A stretch of 64,000 bases of DNA, from assembly GCA_949825065.1 (NCBI GenBank), contig OX463838.1, forward strand, positions 3,884,251 through 3,948,250, read 5' to 3'. Position numbers and translations under genes: made by a program. Below the pieces are notes generated by a model. That model did no database searches and was not told the origin of the DNA. It saw only the letters and a list, made by a program, of their open reading frames with translations. This DNA is from Odontocerum albicorne (Eukaryota > Arthropoda > Insecta > Trichoptera > Odontoceridae). Positions within the stretch are counted from its first letter, which is position 1. Every line of letters begins with the position of its first letter. Positions 23,045 through 34,400 of this stretch are shown here, piece after piece.

Positions 23045-23878
23045 GTAAAAATAATGAAGCCACGTGGAGAATGTGCTGTAAACCACATAACGAAGGTGTG
23101 AACTACCTCGTGATATCATTACAAAATAATGAAGCCACGTGGAGAATGTGCTGTAAACCACATTATGAAGGTGTGAACTACCACGTGATATCATTACAAA
23201 ATAATGAAGCCACGTGGAGAATGTGCTGTAAACCACATAACGAAGGTGTGAACTACCTCGTGATATCATTACAAAATAATGAAGCCACGTGGAGAATGTG
23301 CTGTAAACTACATTACGAAGGTGTGAACTACCACGTGATATCATTACAAAATAATGAAGCCACGTGGAGAATGTGCTGTAAACTACATTACGAAGGTGTG
23401 AACTACCACGTGATATCATTACAAAATAATGAAGCCACGTGGAGAATGTGCTGTAAACCACATAACGAAGGTGTGAACTACCACGTGATATCATTACAAA
23501 ATAATGAAGCCACGTGGAGAATGTGCTGTAAACCACATAACGAAGGTGTGAACTACCACGTGATATCATTACAAAATAATGAAGCCACGTGGAGAATGTG
23601 CTGTAAACCACATAACGAAGGTGTGAACTACCACGTGATATCATTACAAAATAATGAAGCCACGTAGAGAATGTGCTGTAAACCACATAACGAAGGTGTG
23701 AACTACCACGTGATATCATTACAAAATAATGAAGCCACGTGGAGAATGTGCTGTAAACCACATAACGAAGGTGTGAACTACCACGTGATATCATTACAAA
23801 ATAATGAAGCCACGTGGAGAATGTGCTGTAAACCACATTACGAAGGTGTGAACTACCACGTGATATCATTACAAAATA
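23045..23878. repeat. 75-bp satellite rich in CACGTG (11 copies)
   Basis: The unit AATGAAGCCACGTGGAGAAT then GTGCTGTAAACCACATAACG and GTGAACTACCACGTGATATC repeats every 75 bases with very few differences. Two CACGTG sites per unit are intact in most copies (about 19 in all). The long open frames on both strands reflect the 25-codon period and are not called genes. It lies about 1.5 kb beyond the 3' end of gene 2. Confidence 0.95.
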
Positions 23879-24339
23879 TTACTTAATTCGTGATAAGAAA
23901 AAAAAAATTTAGGCAATCAAAACGATTTAATTTTAAGATTATGCGCTTTGGATCTTATAATGTTTACATTAAAAATATATTAATAGTCATAAAGCATTAT
24001 TAATATATAAAGAGAGCGAATATTGTTTGTAGTATTTCCTTTTAAGTTTAAGACTTTATTATCAACAGCCTAATTTGTTTATTTGTTGTGATTTATTTTA
24101 CTTATTTCTCATCGTTTGGTAACTGTTTAAGTAACAATTCCACCAGTTAAGGATGTTTTGACTGGCCCTCATCCACGGCGATCAATGTCACAACGTCGTT
24201 TCTGGTCAAGAGTCGAGAGTCTTAATATCAGGTCTATAGAATAATGATGACATACAGTTTACTTGTAGAACCCTCAAATAAAAGACTCAACCCGGCTTTC
24301 TTCTTCGAAGAAGGTTATGGTGCGCCTTGATCAGTCTCC

Positions 24340-24530
24340 GTAGTGGGTATACCTCATATATGGGTGCATGGCCGGACGGCGACGCACTGGGTTCAGATGC
24401 AGAGTCAACAGTTCGAACCCTTTGCTGTGCTTCTACCCTCGAATGACATAAGCATTTTTTCTGTCTAGTAATTGGGGGCATAATGACACCTATGATTTCA
24501 GTAATATATATATTCTTACAAAAAAAAGAA
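24340..24530 (+). mobile_element. tRNA-derived SINE S2 copy
   Basis: CATGGCCGGACGGCGACGCA and the B box CAGTTCGAACCCT are followed by GTGCTTCTACCCTCGA..., CACCTATGATTTCAG and a TATATTCTTAC(A)n end. The same body occurs in the copy at 40.6-40.8 kb. Confidence 0.6.
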
Positions 24531-24929
24531 AAAAATATGCCAGTGTGTTCAGATCGTCTCCCTTTGGCGTGCCATCGGATCCAGTACAGCAGTGAAGCTG
24601 GTGAGTATGATGGTATGCAACAGCTCACTCGCTTAAAGAAGAGAGATCCACGACACAGCTTCGCTTACCAACTGAATTGATGTTGGAATGGCGAGGGAAT
24701 CTTCGACTACAAAGCCGACAAACGACAATAACGACGATAGTTGAAGGCTTGTGGAGTCTACCCTTAGTAAGTGCGATGTTCTGCAGATCACGAATCGCAT
24801 TGTTGATGAGTAACCTCTGTAATCGTTCCCAGTTAGATTGCAGGAGATCAACATAAATGTCTCGTTGGCAATCCACTAAAATAATGTCAACTTTATTTGA
24901 TTTTTTTTCAAATTCACATACAAATGGCG

Positions 24930-25100
24930 TGATGCTACGTATGTACGAAAGAAAATCAAGAAAGAAAAAATCGTAGGAGCTATGTGAGAAGGTGTATGGT
25001 TGTGGAAGATACCAAATATATGCGTCAAGATAAGAGAGTCTGGCGCTCTGTCTTCTCTGCCTTCCTAGCAGGGAAACGGTGCGATGGTATTTTATTTATT
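24930..25100 (+). mobile_element. LINE family C, 3' end fragment
   Basis: GCCTTCCTAGCAGGGAAACG and GTGCGATGGTATTTTATT match the terminal block of other family C copies. 24531-24929 has open minus-strand stretches (VCRLCSRRF, NSVGKRSCVV) that I do not recognise. Confidence 0.45.
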
Positions 25101-25210
25101 TTACACATGATAAGAAATATACATCATTTGTGAAAAAAATAACAGATAATTTAATTTGAACAATTTTAATGGATCTGGGTTTGTTGCCTTTCATTTGGTA
25201 TGTATGTAAA
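25100..25210. repeat. Dispersed repeat, copy 2 of a pair
   Basis: ACACATGATAAGAAATATAC through ATCTGGGTTTGTTGCCTTTC matches 20.03-20.14 kb. Confidence 0.5.
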
Positions 25211-25280
25211 TCATTATTTACAACTTACAATACTATACCTTATCCATATTTCAGTATAATTAATGTTCTTTTTTTTAATT

Positions 25281-25386
25281 TAAGTTATTTGTTACAGAAA
25301 TCTAAGTTGCAGTATTTTACAGTGAATAAAATTTCAGTTATTTGTTACAGAAATCTAAGTTGCAGTATTTTACAGTGGATAAAATA
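25281..25386. repeat. 53-bp tandem duplication over the gene 2 stop codon
   Basis: GTTATTTGTTACAGAAATCT begins at 25284 and again at 25337, and the copies continue to CAGTGAATAAAA / CAGTGGATAAAA. The upper copy is coding (YCNLDFCNK stop); the lower copy lies in the 3' UTR and repeats the same codons. Confidence 0.9.
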
Positions 25387-25488
25387 ATTTTCAGCTTCTC
25401 CCAAGAACAGAGTCCTTTAGGACACCCTTCCAATTTCATAGGTTGCTCATTAAGTAAGAACTGAATTTTATAATCATCCTTTTTGCAT
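25338..25488 (-). CDS. MINPP1-like gene 2, exon 5 (C terminus)
   Basis: The acceptor GTTACAG precedes 25488. The first base completes an Arg codon, then CKKDDYKIQFLLNEQP leads to GCPKGLCSWEK and YCNLDFCNK before the TAA at 25340-25338. The last coding bases are repeated just beyond the stop by a 53-bp tandem duplication. This exon is small and lies 7.4 kb from exon 4; it was found by homology to gene 1 exon 5. Confidence 0.88.
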
Positions 25489-28400
25489 CTGTAACATAAA
25501 TATGTAAGAAAAATTCAAATGGTTTTATATATAAGTTAAAATTTGTCGAGAAAAAAATATTATTTCAAGAAATAACACTTACATTCTTATTTAATATTGA
25601 CGTTAAAGCCTTATTTAATTTAATATTTTTTGACATACAGTTGCGGCTTTCACAAAAATATTTCAATTTATACATGATTCAATAGTTATTAATTTAAACT
25701 CGTGATTTTATTTTGTGTTCAACTTTTTAATGATGTTTTGAAATAACTTTCATCAAGGCAATATATGTTGAAAATTTAAAAAAATATTATATATATCAAC
25801 ATCGCAGAAGACATCAAGCAATACAAATTCAGTAGAAAAAGAAAACACATTATACTTGAGAAAATGTAGGATAGTTCCTTTGACATTTGAAATGTCATGT
25901 CTCAAAGGGATGGGGTGAAATCTTTTTTTTTTTTTTACAAATCGAATCGTTTTTTTATATATCGAAAAGTTGTTTTTCTCTAAACTGATGTTTTAACTCC
26001 TAATTTTCATTATACTGACTTTCTAATATATTGTATGATTATCTTTAAATAGGCCAAGATCCACTATGAATTAATACAAGTACTAATTACGAACATTTAA
26101 TTTTAAGGATAAAAATTCGAAAATCCAATTATCGTATACCCCATCCCTAGCCAATGAAGACTAACGTAGTGACTTTTGACAAACGTCACCAAATATTATT
26201 TGATTTTAACAAACTGTCACATTTTTGCTAATTTGTAACAAGATGTGTTAATTTGTCATTATTGTTAGTTTTATGTAATGTACTAGTATGTTATTTACCT
26301 AAATAACTTTCTATTTATTAGAATCGAGGCTTATATTAAATTTGATAAAATAATTAAAATTACTGAACGTCGTTACAAGGTTGTATTGGGGCAAATTTTT
26401 GAAAGTCACAGGGACCATGCTACATTTTCTCAAGTATAATACAAAAACATCAACAGCGCATAAGACATCAATACAAAGGAATTAGGATCCATGTAGTTAC
26501 ATTCAAAAAAATATCAATACGAAGACATCAACAGTACTAAAGCCATCAATACAAAGGAAGTATAGTCTATCTTGATAAATTAAAAGAAAAATAAGTATGA
26601 ATGTGAACTTAAGGTTGATGTATAACGTAAGATCAAGATCATATATAAACTACACTGTTATTTCAACGGAAATAACAGTAATATGGAAAAATTAAATACC
26701 TGTGCAAAACGAAATGAAATATGAATATTAAGGTTGATGTACTAGGCGTATCCAGAAAGTAAGTGTACTGAGGCTCTCACGACCGGATGGATTTTATTTT
26801 CGACATGTTGGCTACACTTCCGTGTAGCCTGACCCTTCCCCTCCGCAACGAGACTGGTTCGAGGTCAGTACGTTGAGAAGTGTCGACGCGACAACACGTT
26901 CCGTGAAAAATTTCAATCCAATCTCCCGCTAAGTGCGAAATATATAATGTCGGGCAAGAGTTTTTGAGGCGCTGCAAACTCCATGGAGATGAATTTCTCC
27001 GCTCCATCGTTACTGGAGATGAAACTTGGGTTGCACACTACACGCCTGAAACCAAAAGGCAGTCTCAACAGTGGCGTCACACCTCTTCACCCTCCGCCAA
27101 AAAGTTCAAAACCACAATTTCAGCCAAGAAAATCATGGTATCCGTGTTTTGGGACTGTCAAGGCATAATTTTAATTGAATATATTCCTCAAGGGGAGACC
27201 ATCAACTCTGCAAGATACTGTGAGACCCTAAAAAAATTGCGGAGGGTGATTCAGAACAAGAGGAGAGGCATGCTGACAAAGGGAGTCTGCCTGCTGCACG
27301 ACAATGCTAGACCACACACGGCCAACGCCACGAAGGAACTGCTCGCCTCGTTTAAATGGGATGTCCTAAACCATCCCGTGCATTCCCCTGACCTAGCACC
27401 TTCAGATTACTATCTCTTTACCTCCCTAAAGCTGCACATGGGTGGAAAAAGGTTTTCAACTGACGAGGAGGTAAAGGAGGAGGTGGAGAAGTGGACGGAG
27501 GGGTTGGCGGGAAACTACTTCGAGGAAGGCATCAAAAAGTTGATACCCCGTTTCACCACCTGCATTGAGAGGAATGGCGACTATGTCGAAAAATAGCTTA
27601 CATATGTATTGTACAACGGTAACCACGTAATTTTTTTGTTTATAAAAAAAAATTGTAACCTACAAAAATTCAGTACACTTACTTTCTGGATATGCCTCGT
27701 ATAACGTAAGATCAAGATCATATATAAACTACACTGTTATTTCAACGGAAATAACAGTAATATGGATAAATTAAATACCTGTGCAAAACGAAATGAAATA
27801 TGAGTATTAAGGTTGATGTATAACGTAAGATCAAGATTATATATAAACTACACTGTTATTTCAACGGAAATAACAGTAATATGGAAAAATTAAATACCTG
27901 TGCAAAACGAAAGGAAATATGAATTTTAAGGTTGATGTATTACGTAAGATCAAGATCATATATAAACTGCACTGTTATTTCAACGGAAATAACAGTAATA
28001 TGGATAAATTAAATACCTGTGCAAAACGAAATGAAATATGAGTATTAAGGTTAATGTATAACGTAAGATCAAGATCATATATATAAACTACACTGTTATT
28101 TCAACGGAAATAACAGTAATATGGATAAATTAAATACCTGTGCAAAACGAAATGAAATATGAGTATTAAGGTTGATGTATAACGTAAGATCAAGATTATA
28201 TATAAACTACACTGTTATTTCAACGGAAATAACAGTAATATGGAAAAATTAAATACCTGTGCAAAACGAAAGGAAATATGAATTTTAAGGTTGATGTATT
28301 ACGTAAGATCAAGATCATATATAAACTGCACTGTTATTTCAACGGAAATAACAGTAATATGGATAAATTAAATACCTGTGCAAAACGAAATGAAATATGA

Positions 28401-31400
28401 GTATTAAGGTTGATGTATAACGTAAGATCAAGATTATATATAAACTACACTGTTATTTCAACGGAAATAACAGTAATATGGAAAAATTAAATACCTGTGC
28501 AAAACGAAAGGAAATATGAATTTTAAGGTTGATGTATTACGTAAGATCAAGATCATATATAAACTGCACTGTTATTTCAACGGAAATAACAGTAATATGG
28601 ATAAATTAAATACCTGTGCAAAACGAAATGAAATATGAGTATTAAGGTTAATGTATAACGTAAGATCAAGATCATATATATAAACTACACTGTTATTTCA
28701 ACGGAAATAACAGTAATATGGATAAATTAAATACCTGTGCAAAACGAAATGAAATATGAGTATTAAGGTTGATGTATAACGTAAGATCAAGATTATATAT
28801 AAACTACACTGTTATTTCAACGGAAATAACAGTAATATGGAAAAATTAAATACCTGTGCAAAACGAAAGGAAATATGAATTTTAAGGTTGATGTATTACG
28901 TAAGATCAAGATCATATATAAACTGCACTGTTATTTCAACGGAAATAACAGTAATATGGATAAATTAAATACCTGTGCAAAACGAAATGAAATATGAGTA
29001 TTAAGGTTAATGTATAACGTAAGATCAAGATCATATATATAAACTACACTGTTATTTCAACGGAAATAACAGTAATATGGATAAATTAAATACCTGTGCA
29101 AAACGAAATGAAATATGAGTATTAAGGTTGATGTATAACGTAAGATCAAGATTATATATAAACTACACTGTTATTTCAACGGAAATAACAGTAATATGGA
29201 AAAATTAAATACCTGTGCAAAACGAAAGGAAATATGAATTTTAAGGTTGATGTATTACGTAAGATCAAGATCATATATAAACTGCACTGTTATTTCAACG
29301 GAAATAACAGTAATATGGATAAATTAAATACCTGTGCAAAACGAAATGAAATATGAGTATTAAGGTTAATGTATAACGTAAGATCAAGATCATATATATA
29401 AACTACACTGTTATTTCAACGGAAATAACAGTAATATGGATAAATTAAATACCTGTGCAAAACGAAATGAAATATGAGTATTAAGGTTGATGTATAACGT
29501 AAGATCAAGATTATATATAAACTACACTGTTATTTCAACGGAAATAACAGTAATATGGAAAAATTAAATACCTGTGCAAAACGAAAGGAAATATGAATTT
29601 TAAGGTTGATGTATTACGTAAGATCAAGATCATATATAAACTGCACTGTTATTTCAACGGAAATAACAGTAATATGGATAAATTAAATACCTGTGCAAAA
29701 CGAAATGAAATATGAGTATTAAGGTTGATGTATAACGTAAGATCAAGATTATATATAAACTACACTGTTATTTCAACGGAAATAACAGTAATATGGAAAA
29801 ATTAAATACCTGTGCAAAACGAAAGGAAATATGAATTTTAAGGTTGATGTATTACGTAAGATCAAGATCATATATAAACTGCACTGTTATTTCAACGGAA
29901 ATAACAGTAATATGGATAAATTAAATACCTGTGCAAAACGAAATGAAATATGAGTATTAAGGTTAATGTATAACGTAAGATCAAGATCATATATATAAAC
30001 TACACTGTTATTTCAACGGAAATAACAGTAATATGGATAAATTAAATACCTGTGCAAAACGAAATGAAATATGAGTATTAAGGTTGATGTATAACGTAAG
30101 ATCAAGATTATATATAAACTACACTGTTATTTCAACGGAAATAACAGTAATATGGAAAAATTAAATACCTGTGCAAAACGAAAGGAAATATGAATTTTAA
30201 GGTTGATGTATTACGTAAGATCAAGATCATATATAAACTGCACTGTTATTTCAACGGAAATAACAGTAATATGGATAAATTAAATACCTGTGCAAAACGA
30301 AATGAAATATGAGTATTAAGGTTAATGTATAACGTAAGATCAAGATCATATATATAAACTACACTGTTATTTCAACGGAAATAACAGTAATATGGATAAA
30401 TTAAATACCTGTGCAAAACGAAATGAAATATGAGTATTAAGGTTGATGTATAACGTAAGATCAAGATTATATATAAACTACACTGTTATTTCAACGGAAA
30501 TAACAGTAATATGGAAAAATTAAATACCTGTGCAAAACGAAAGGAAATATGAATTTTAAGGTTGATGTATTACGTAAGATCAAGATCATATATAAACTGC
30601 ACTGTTATTTCAACGGAAATAACAGTAATATGGATAAATTAAATACCTGTGCAAAACGAAATGAAATATGAGTATTAAGGTTGATGTATAACGTAAGATC
30701 AAGATTATATATAAACTACACTGTTATTTCAACGGAAATAACAGTAATATGGAAAAATTAAATACCTGTGCAAAACGAAAGGAAATATGAATTTTAAGGT
30801 TGATGTATTACGTAAGATCAAGATCATATATAAACTGCACTGTTATTTCAACGGAAATAACAGTAATATGGATAAATTAAATACCTGTGCAAAACGAAAT
30901 GAAATATGAGTATTAAGGTTGATGTATAACGTAAGATCAAGATTATATATAAACTACACTGTTATTTCAACGGAAATAACAGTAATATGGAAAAATTAAA
31001 TACCTGTGCAAAACGAAATGAAATATGAGTATTAAGGTTAATGTATAACGTAAGATCAAGATCATATATATAAACTACACTGTTATTTCAACGGAAATAA
31101 CAGTAATATGGATAAATTAAATACCTGTGCAAAACGAAATGAAATATGAGTATTAAGGTTGATGTATAACGTAAGATCAAGATCATATATAAACTACACT
31201 GTTATTTCAACGGAAATAACAGTAATATGGATAAATTAAATACCTGTGCAAAACGAAATGAAATATGAATTTTAATGTTGATGTATTACGTAAGATCAAG
31301 ATCATATATAAACTGCACTGTTATTTCAACGGAAATAACAGTAATATGGATAAATTAAATACCTGTGCAAAACGAAATGAAATATGAGTATTAAGGTTAA

Positions 31401-34400
31401 TGTATAACGTAAGATCAAGATCATATATATAAACTACACTGTTATTTCAACGGAAATAACAGTAATATGGATAAATTAAATACCTGTGCAAAACGAAATG
31501 AAATATGAGTATTAAGGTTGATGTATAACGTAAGATCAAGATTATATATAAACTACACTGTTATTTCAACGGAAATAACAGTAATATGGATAAATTAAAT
31601 ACCTGTGCAAAACGAAATGAAATATGAGTATTAAGGTTGATGTATAACGTAAGATCAAGATTATATATAAACTACACTGTTATTTCAACGGAAATAACAG
31701 TAATATGGAAAAATTAAATACCTGTGCAAAACGAAAGGAAATATGAATTTTAAGGTTGATGTATAACGTAAGATCAAGATCATATATAAACTGCACTGTT
31801 ATTTCAACGGAAATAACAGTAATATGGATAAATTAAATACCTGTGCAAAACGAAATGAAATATGAGTATTAAGGTTGATGTATAACGTAAGATCAAGATT
31901 ATATATAAACTACACTGTTATTTCAACGGAAATAACAGTAATATGGAAAAATTAAATACCTGTGCAAAACGAAAGGAAATATGAATTTTAAGGTTGATGT
32001 ATTACGTAAGATCAAGATCATATATAAACTGCACTGTTATTTCAACGGAAATAACAGTAATATGGATAAATTAAATACCTGTGCAAAACGAAATGAAATA
32101 TGAGTATTAAGGTTGATGTATAACGTAAGATCAAGATCATATATAAACTACACTGTTTTTTCAACGGAAATAACAATAATATGGATAAATTAAATACCTG
32201 TGCAAAACGAAATGAAATATGAGTATTAAGGTTGATGTATAACGTAAGATCAAGATCATATATAAACTACACTGTTTTTTCAACGGAAATAACAGTAATA
32301 TGGATAAATTAAATACCTGTGCAAAACGAAATGAAATATGAGTATTAAGGTTGATGTATAACGTAAGATCAAGATCATATATAAACTACACTGTTTTTTT
32401 AACGGAAATAACAGTACTATGGATAAATTAAATACCTGTGCAAAACGAAATGAAATATGAGTATTAAGGTTGATGTATAACGTAAGATCAAGATCATATA
32501 TAAACTACACTGTTTTTTCAACGGAAATAACAGTAATATGGATAAATTAAATACCTGTGCAAAACGAAATGAAATATGAGTATTAAGGTTGATGTATAAC
32601 GTAAGATCAAGATCATATATAAACTACACTGTTATTTCAACGGAAATAACAGTAATATGGATAAATTAAATACCTGTGCAAAACGAAATGAAATATGAAT
32701 ATTAAGGTTGATGTATAACGTAAGATCAATATCATATATAAACTACACTGTTATTTCAACGGAAATAACAGTAATATGGATAAATTAAATACCTGTGCAA
32801 AACGAAATGAAATATGAATTTTAAGGTTGATGTATTGCGTAAGATCAAGATCATATATAAACTACACTGTTATTTCAACGGAAATAACAGTATGTAATAT
32901 GGAAAAATTAAATACCTGTGCAAAACGACAGCAATATTTGCAGCAAATGGAGAATTCCAACTGCATCGGAATTTTCGGGTGTAGAGCAAATCTCGATAGT
33001 CAGTGCCTTTGAGAGGTTTTTCGTCTTTGAAAACGTTTAAAGCAGTGAATACCATGTTAATAAGAGTATCATGTGAAAATAAGGCTATAACTTTAGGTTT
33101 GGCCTCTTGCTTTGAGATCGTCAGTGTAAAAGCCTCCATCATATTTTTCAAAGGCATGCAGCCAAGTTTCGAATTAAACCTGTGGCCATAGCCAGATTCA
33201 TAAAAGTTCTTGAGATCATGATAATACTCCAAGAGTCGTAGCTGTTGCTTTGTGAATACTGAACACCAAGCTGATAGAATTTTTGGAGACCATGCTTTTT
33301 CGTATCGACAATTATCGTAGATGATGTCTATATCTGTGTATTTAAGTATTTTTTTAAAGCCAAGTCTCTGAGAGACATCTTGTAATAACTGCAAAAAAAA
33401 TAAATCATTTGTTAGAAAAATTAGTCATCAAATATTTCTTCTCTTCTTAAGATATATGTTATAAAGGGCTTCATTCTTTAAAATATTGCATCTTTCTGAA
33501 GACAGTTTTCAACTTCTGCCTCTAGAGTTGAGTACCCCTTCATTAATATGTGGAAGGTTTAGATTCTGCAAAGCAACTTGCATCTCGTTCTACAAGTGAG
33601 CCCATGTGTTTTCTATATCTCAAGATCTATCCATAAAATTCTCGAAAAATCCAATTCTTTTTGTTCTATGTAAGCGTTGTTCCACTAACAACAAATCTAA
33701 GTTCTTGACCACTATAAAATAAGTCTTCGACAATTACGTAAGTCTACTTGGTAAAATTCGGTAATATTTTGTGGTATATATACATATATTGAACTTAAAT
33801 ATACATATTAATATTAAATAATTATAAACAATGACTGTAATTTATTATTACTACTGCTTTTTGTATCTCTATGTTAGTTTAAGATAAAGTTTTGTATTTT
33901 TTGTCAATAATTTGAAGTACTTGTATAACCTGTCATACGTTTATTTGTATATAAAAGACACTGTTGTGTCGTTAATTAAACAAAATAAAATAAAAAATAA
34001 ATAACTTCAATATGTATACCTATCCGGTAAATATGTTTTGAGGCTTTTGCAGTTCTTTTTGTATCAGTTGTTTAAGGACTTTCGAAGTATTGAAGTGCGT
34101 GGTTTGGCTCATGATGCTGACGTTTCGAAAACATCACAGTTTTCATCATCAAGGTTTGTTTATAGCCAATTTCACCATAAGTGGATGGGCGCAGGATACC
34201 GCTTCGTTAGTCTTTCCCTTTCTGTGCTAAAAAATCCGCGCGTTCCGGTGCTGTGTATTCAATACACATCAATACACTGGGGAAAATGGGCAATTTAAAA
34301 TCGAAAAAATAAGAATATTCATAGCCAATCGCTTAAATTAGTAAAATTTCAAGCCAAAAGTGATAATAATGAAAATTTTATTACTGAAAACATGAAAAAA

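Larger units (their letters stand above)
26592..32915. repeat. 119-bp satellite in gene 2 intron 4 (about 45 copies)
   Basis: Monomers of 119-121 bp contain TACCTGTGCAAAACGA, ATTAAGGTTGATGTATAACG and the inverted repeat ACTGTTATTTC-AACG-GAAATAACAGT. Three variants follow one another as a trimeric higher-order unit of about 359 bp over much of 27.7-31.0 kb. The array begins about 26592, is split by a mariner at 26742-27699 and ends at the exon 4 donor. TACCTGTGCAAAACGA is the complement of the last 13 exon bases plus GTA of that donor, so each copy carries a pseudo-donor in sense orientation. Confidence 0.96.

Noticed and set aside
22997..23869. Open frames of 290 (minus) and 213 (plus) codons
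   Set aside because: Produced by the 75-bp satellite (25 codons per unit). Copies are near-identical at all codon positions, so nothing suggests protein selection.
23045..23878. CRISPR-like array
   Set aside because: Units are contiguous direct tandem copies without variable spacers, in an animal genome.
24625..24876. Minus-strand frame with CRLCSRRFPRHSNIN
   Set aside because: Two overlapping frames of similar length and no recognisable domain. Probably a decayed repeat.
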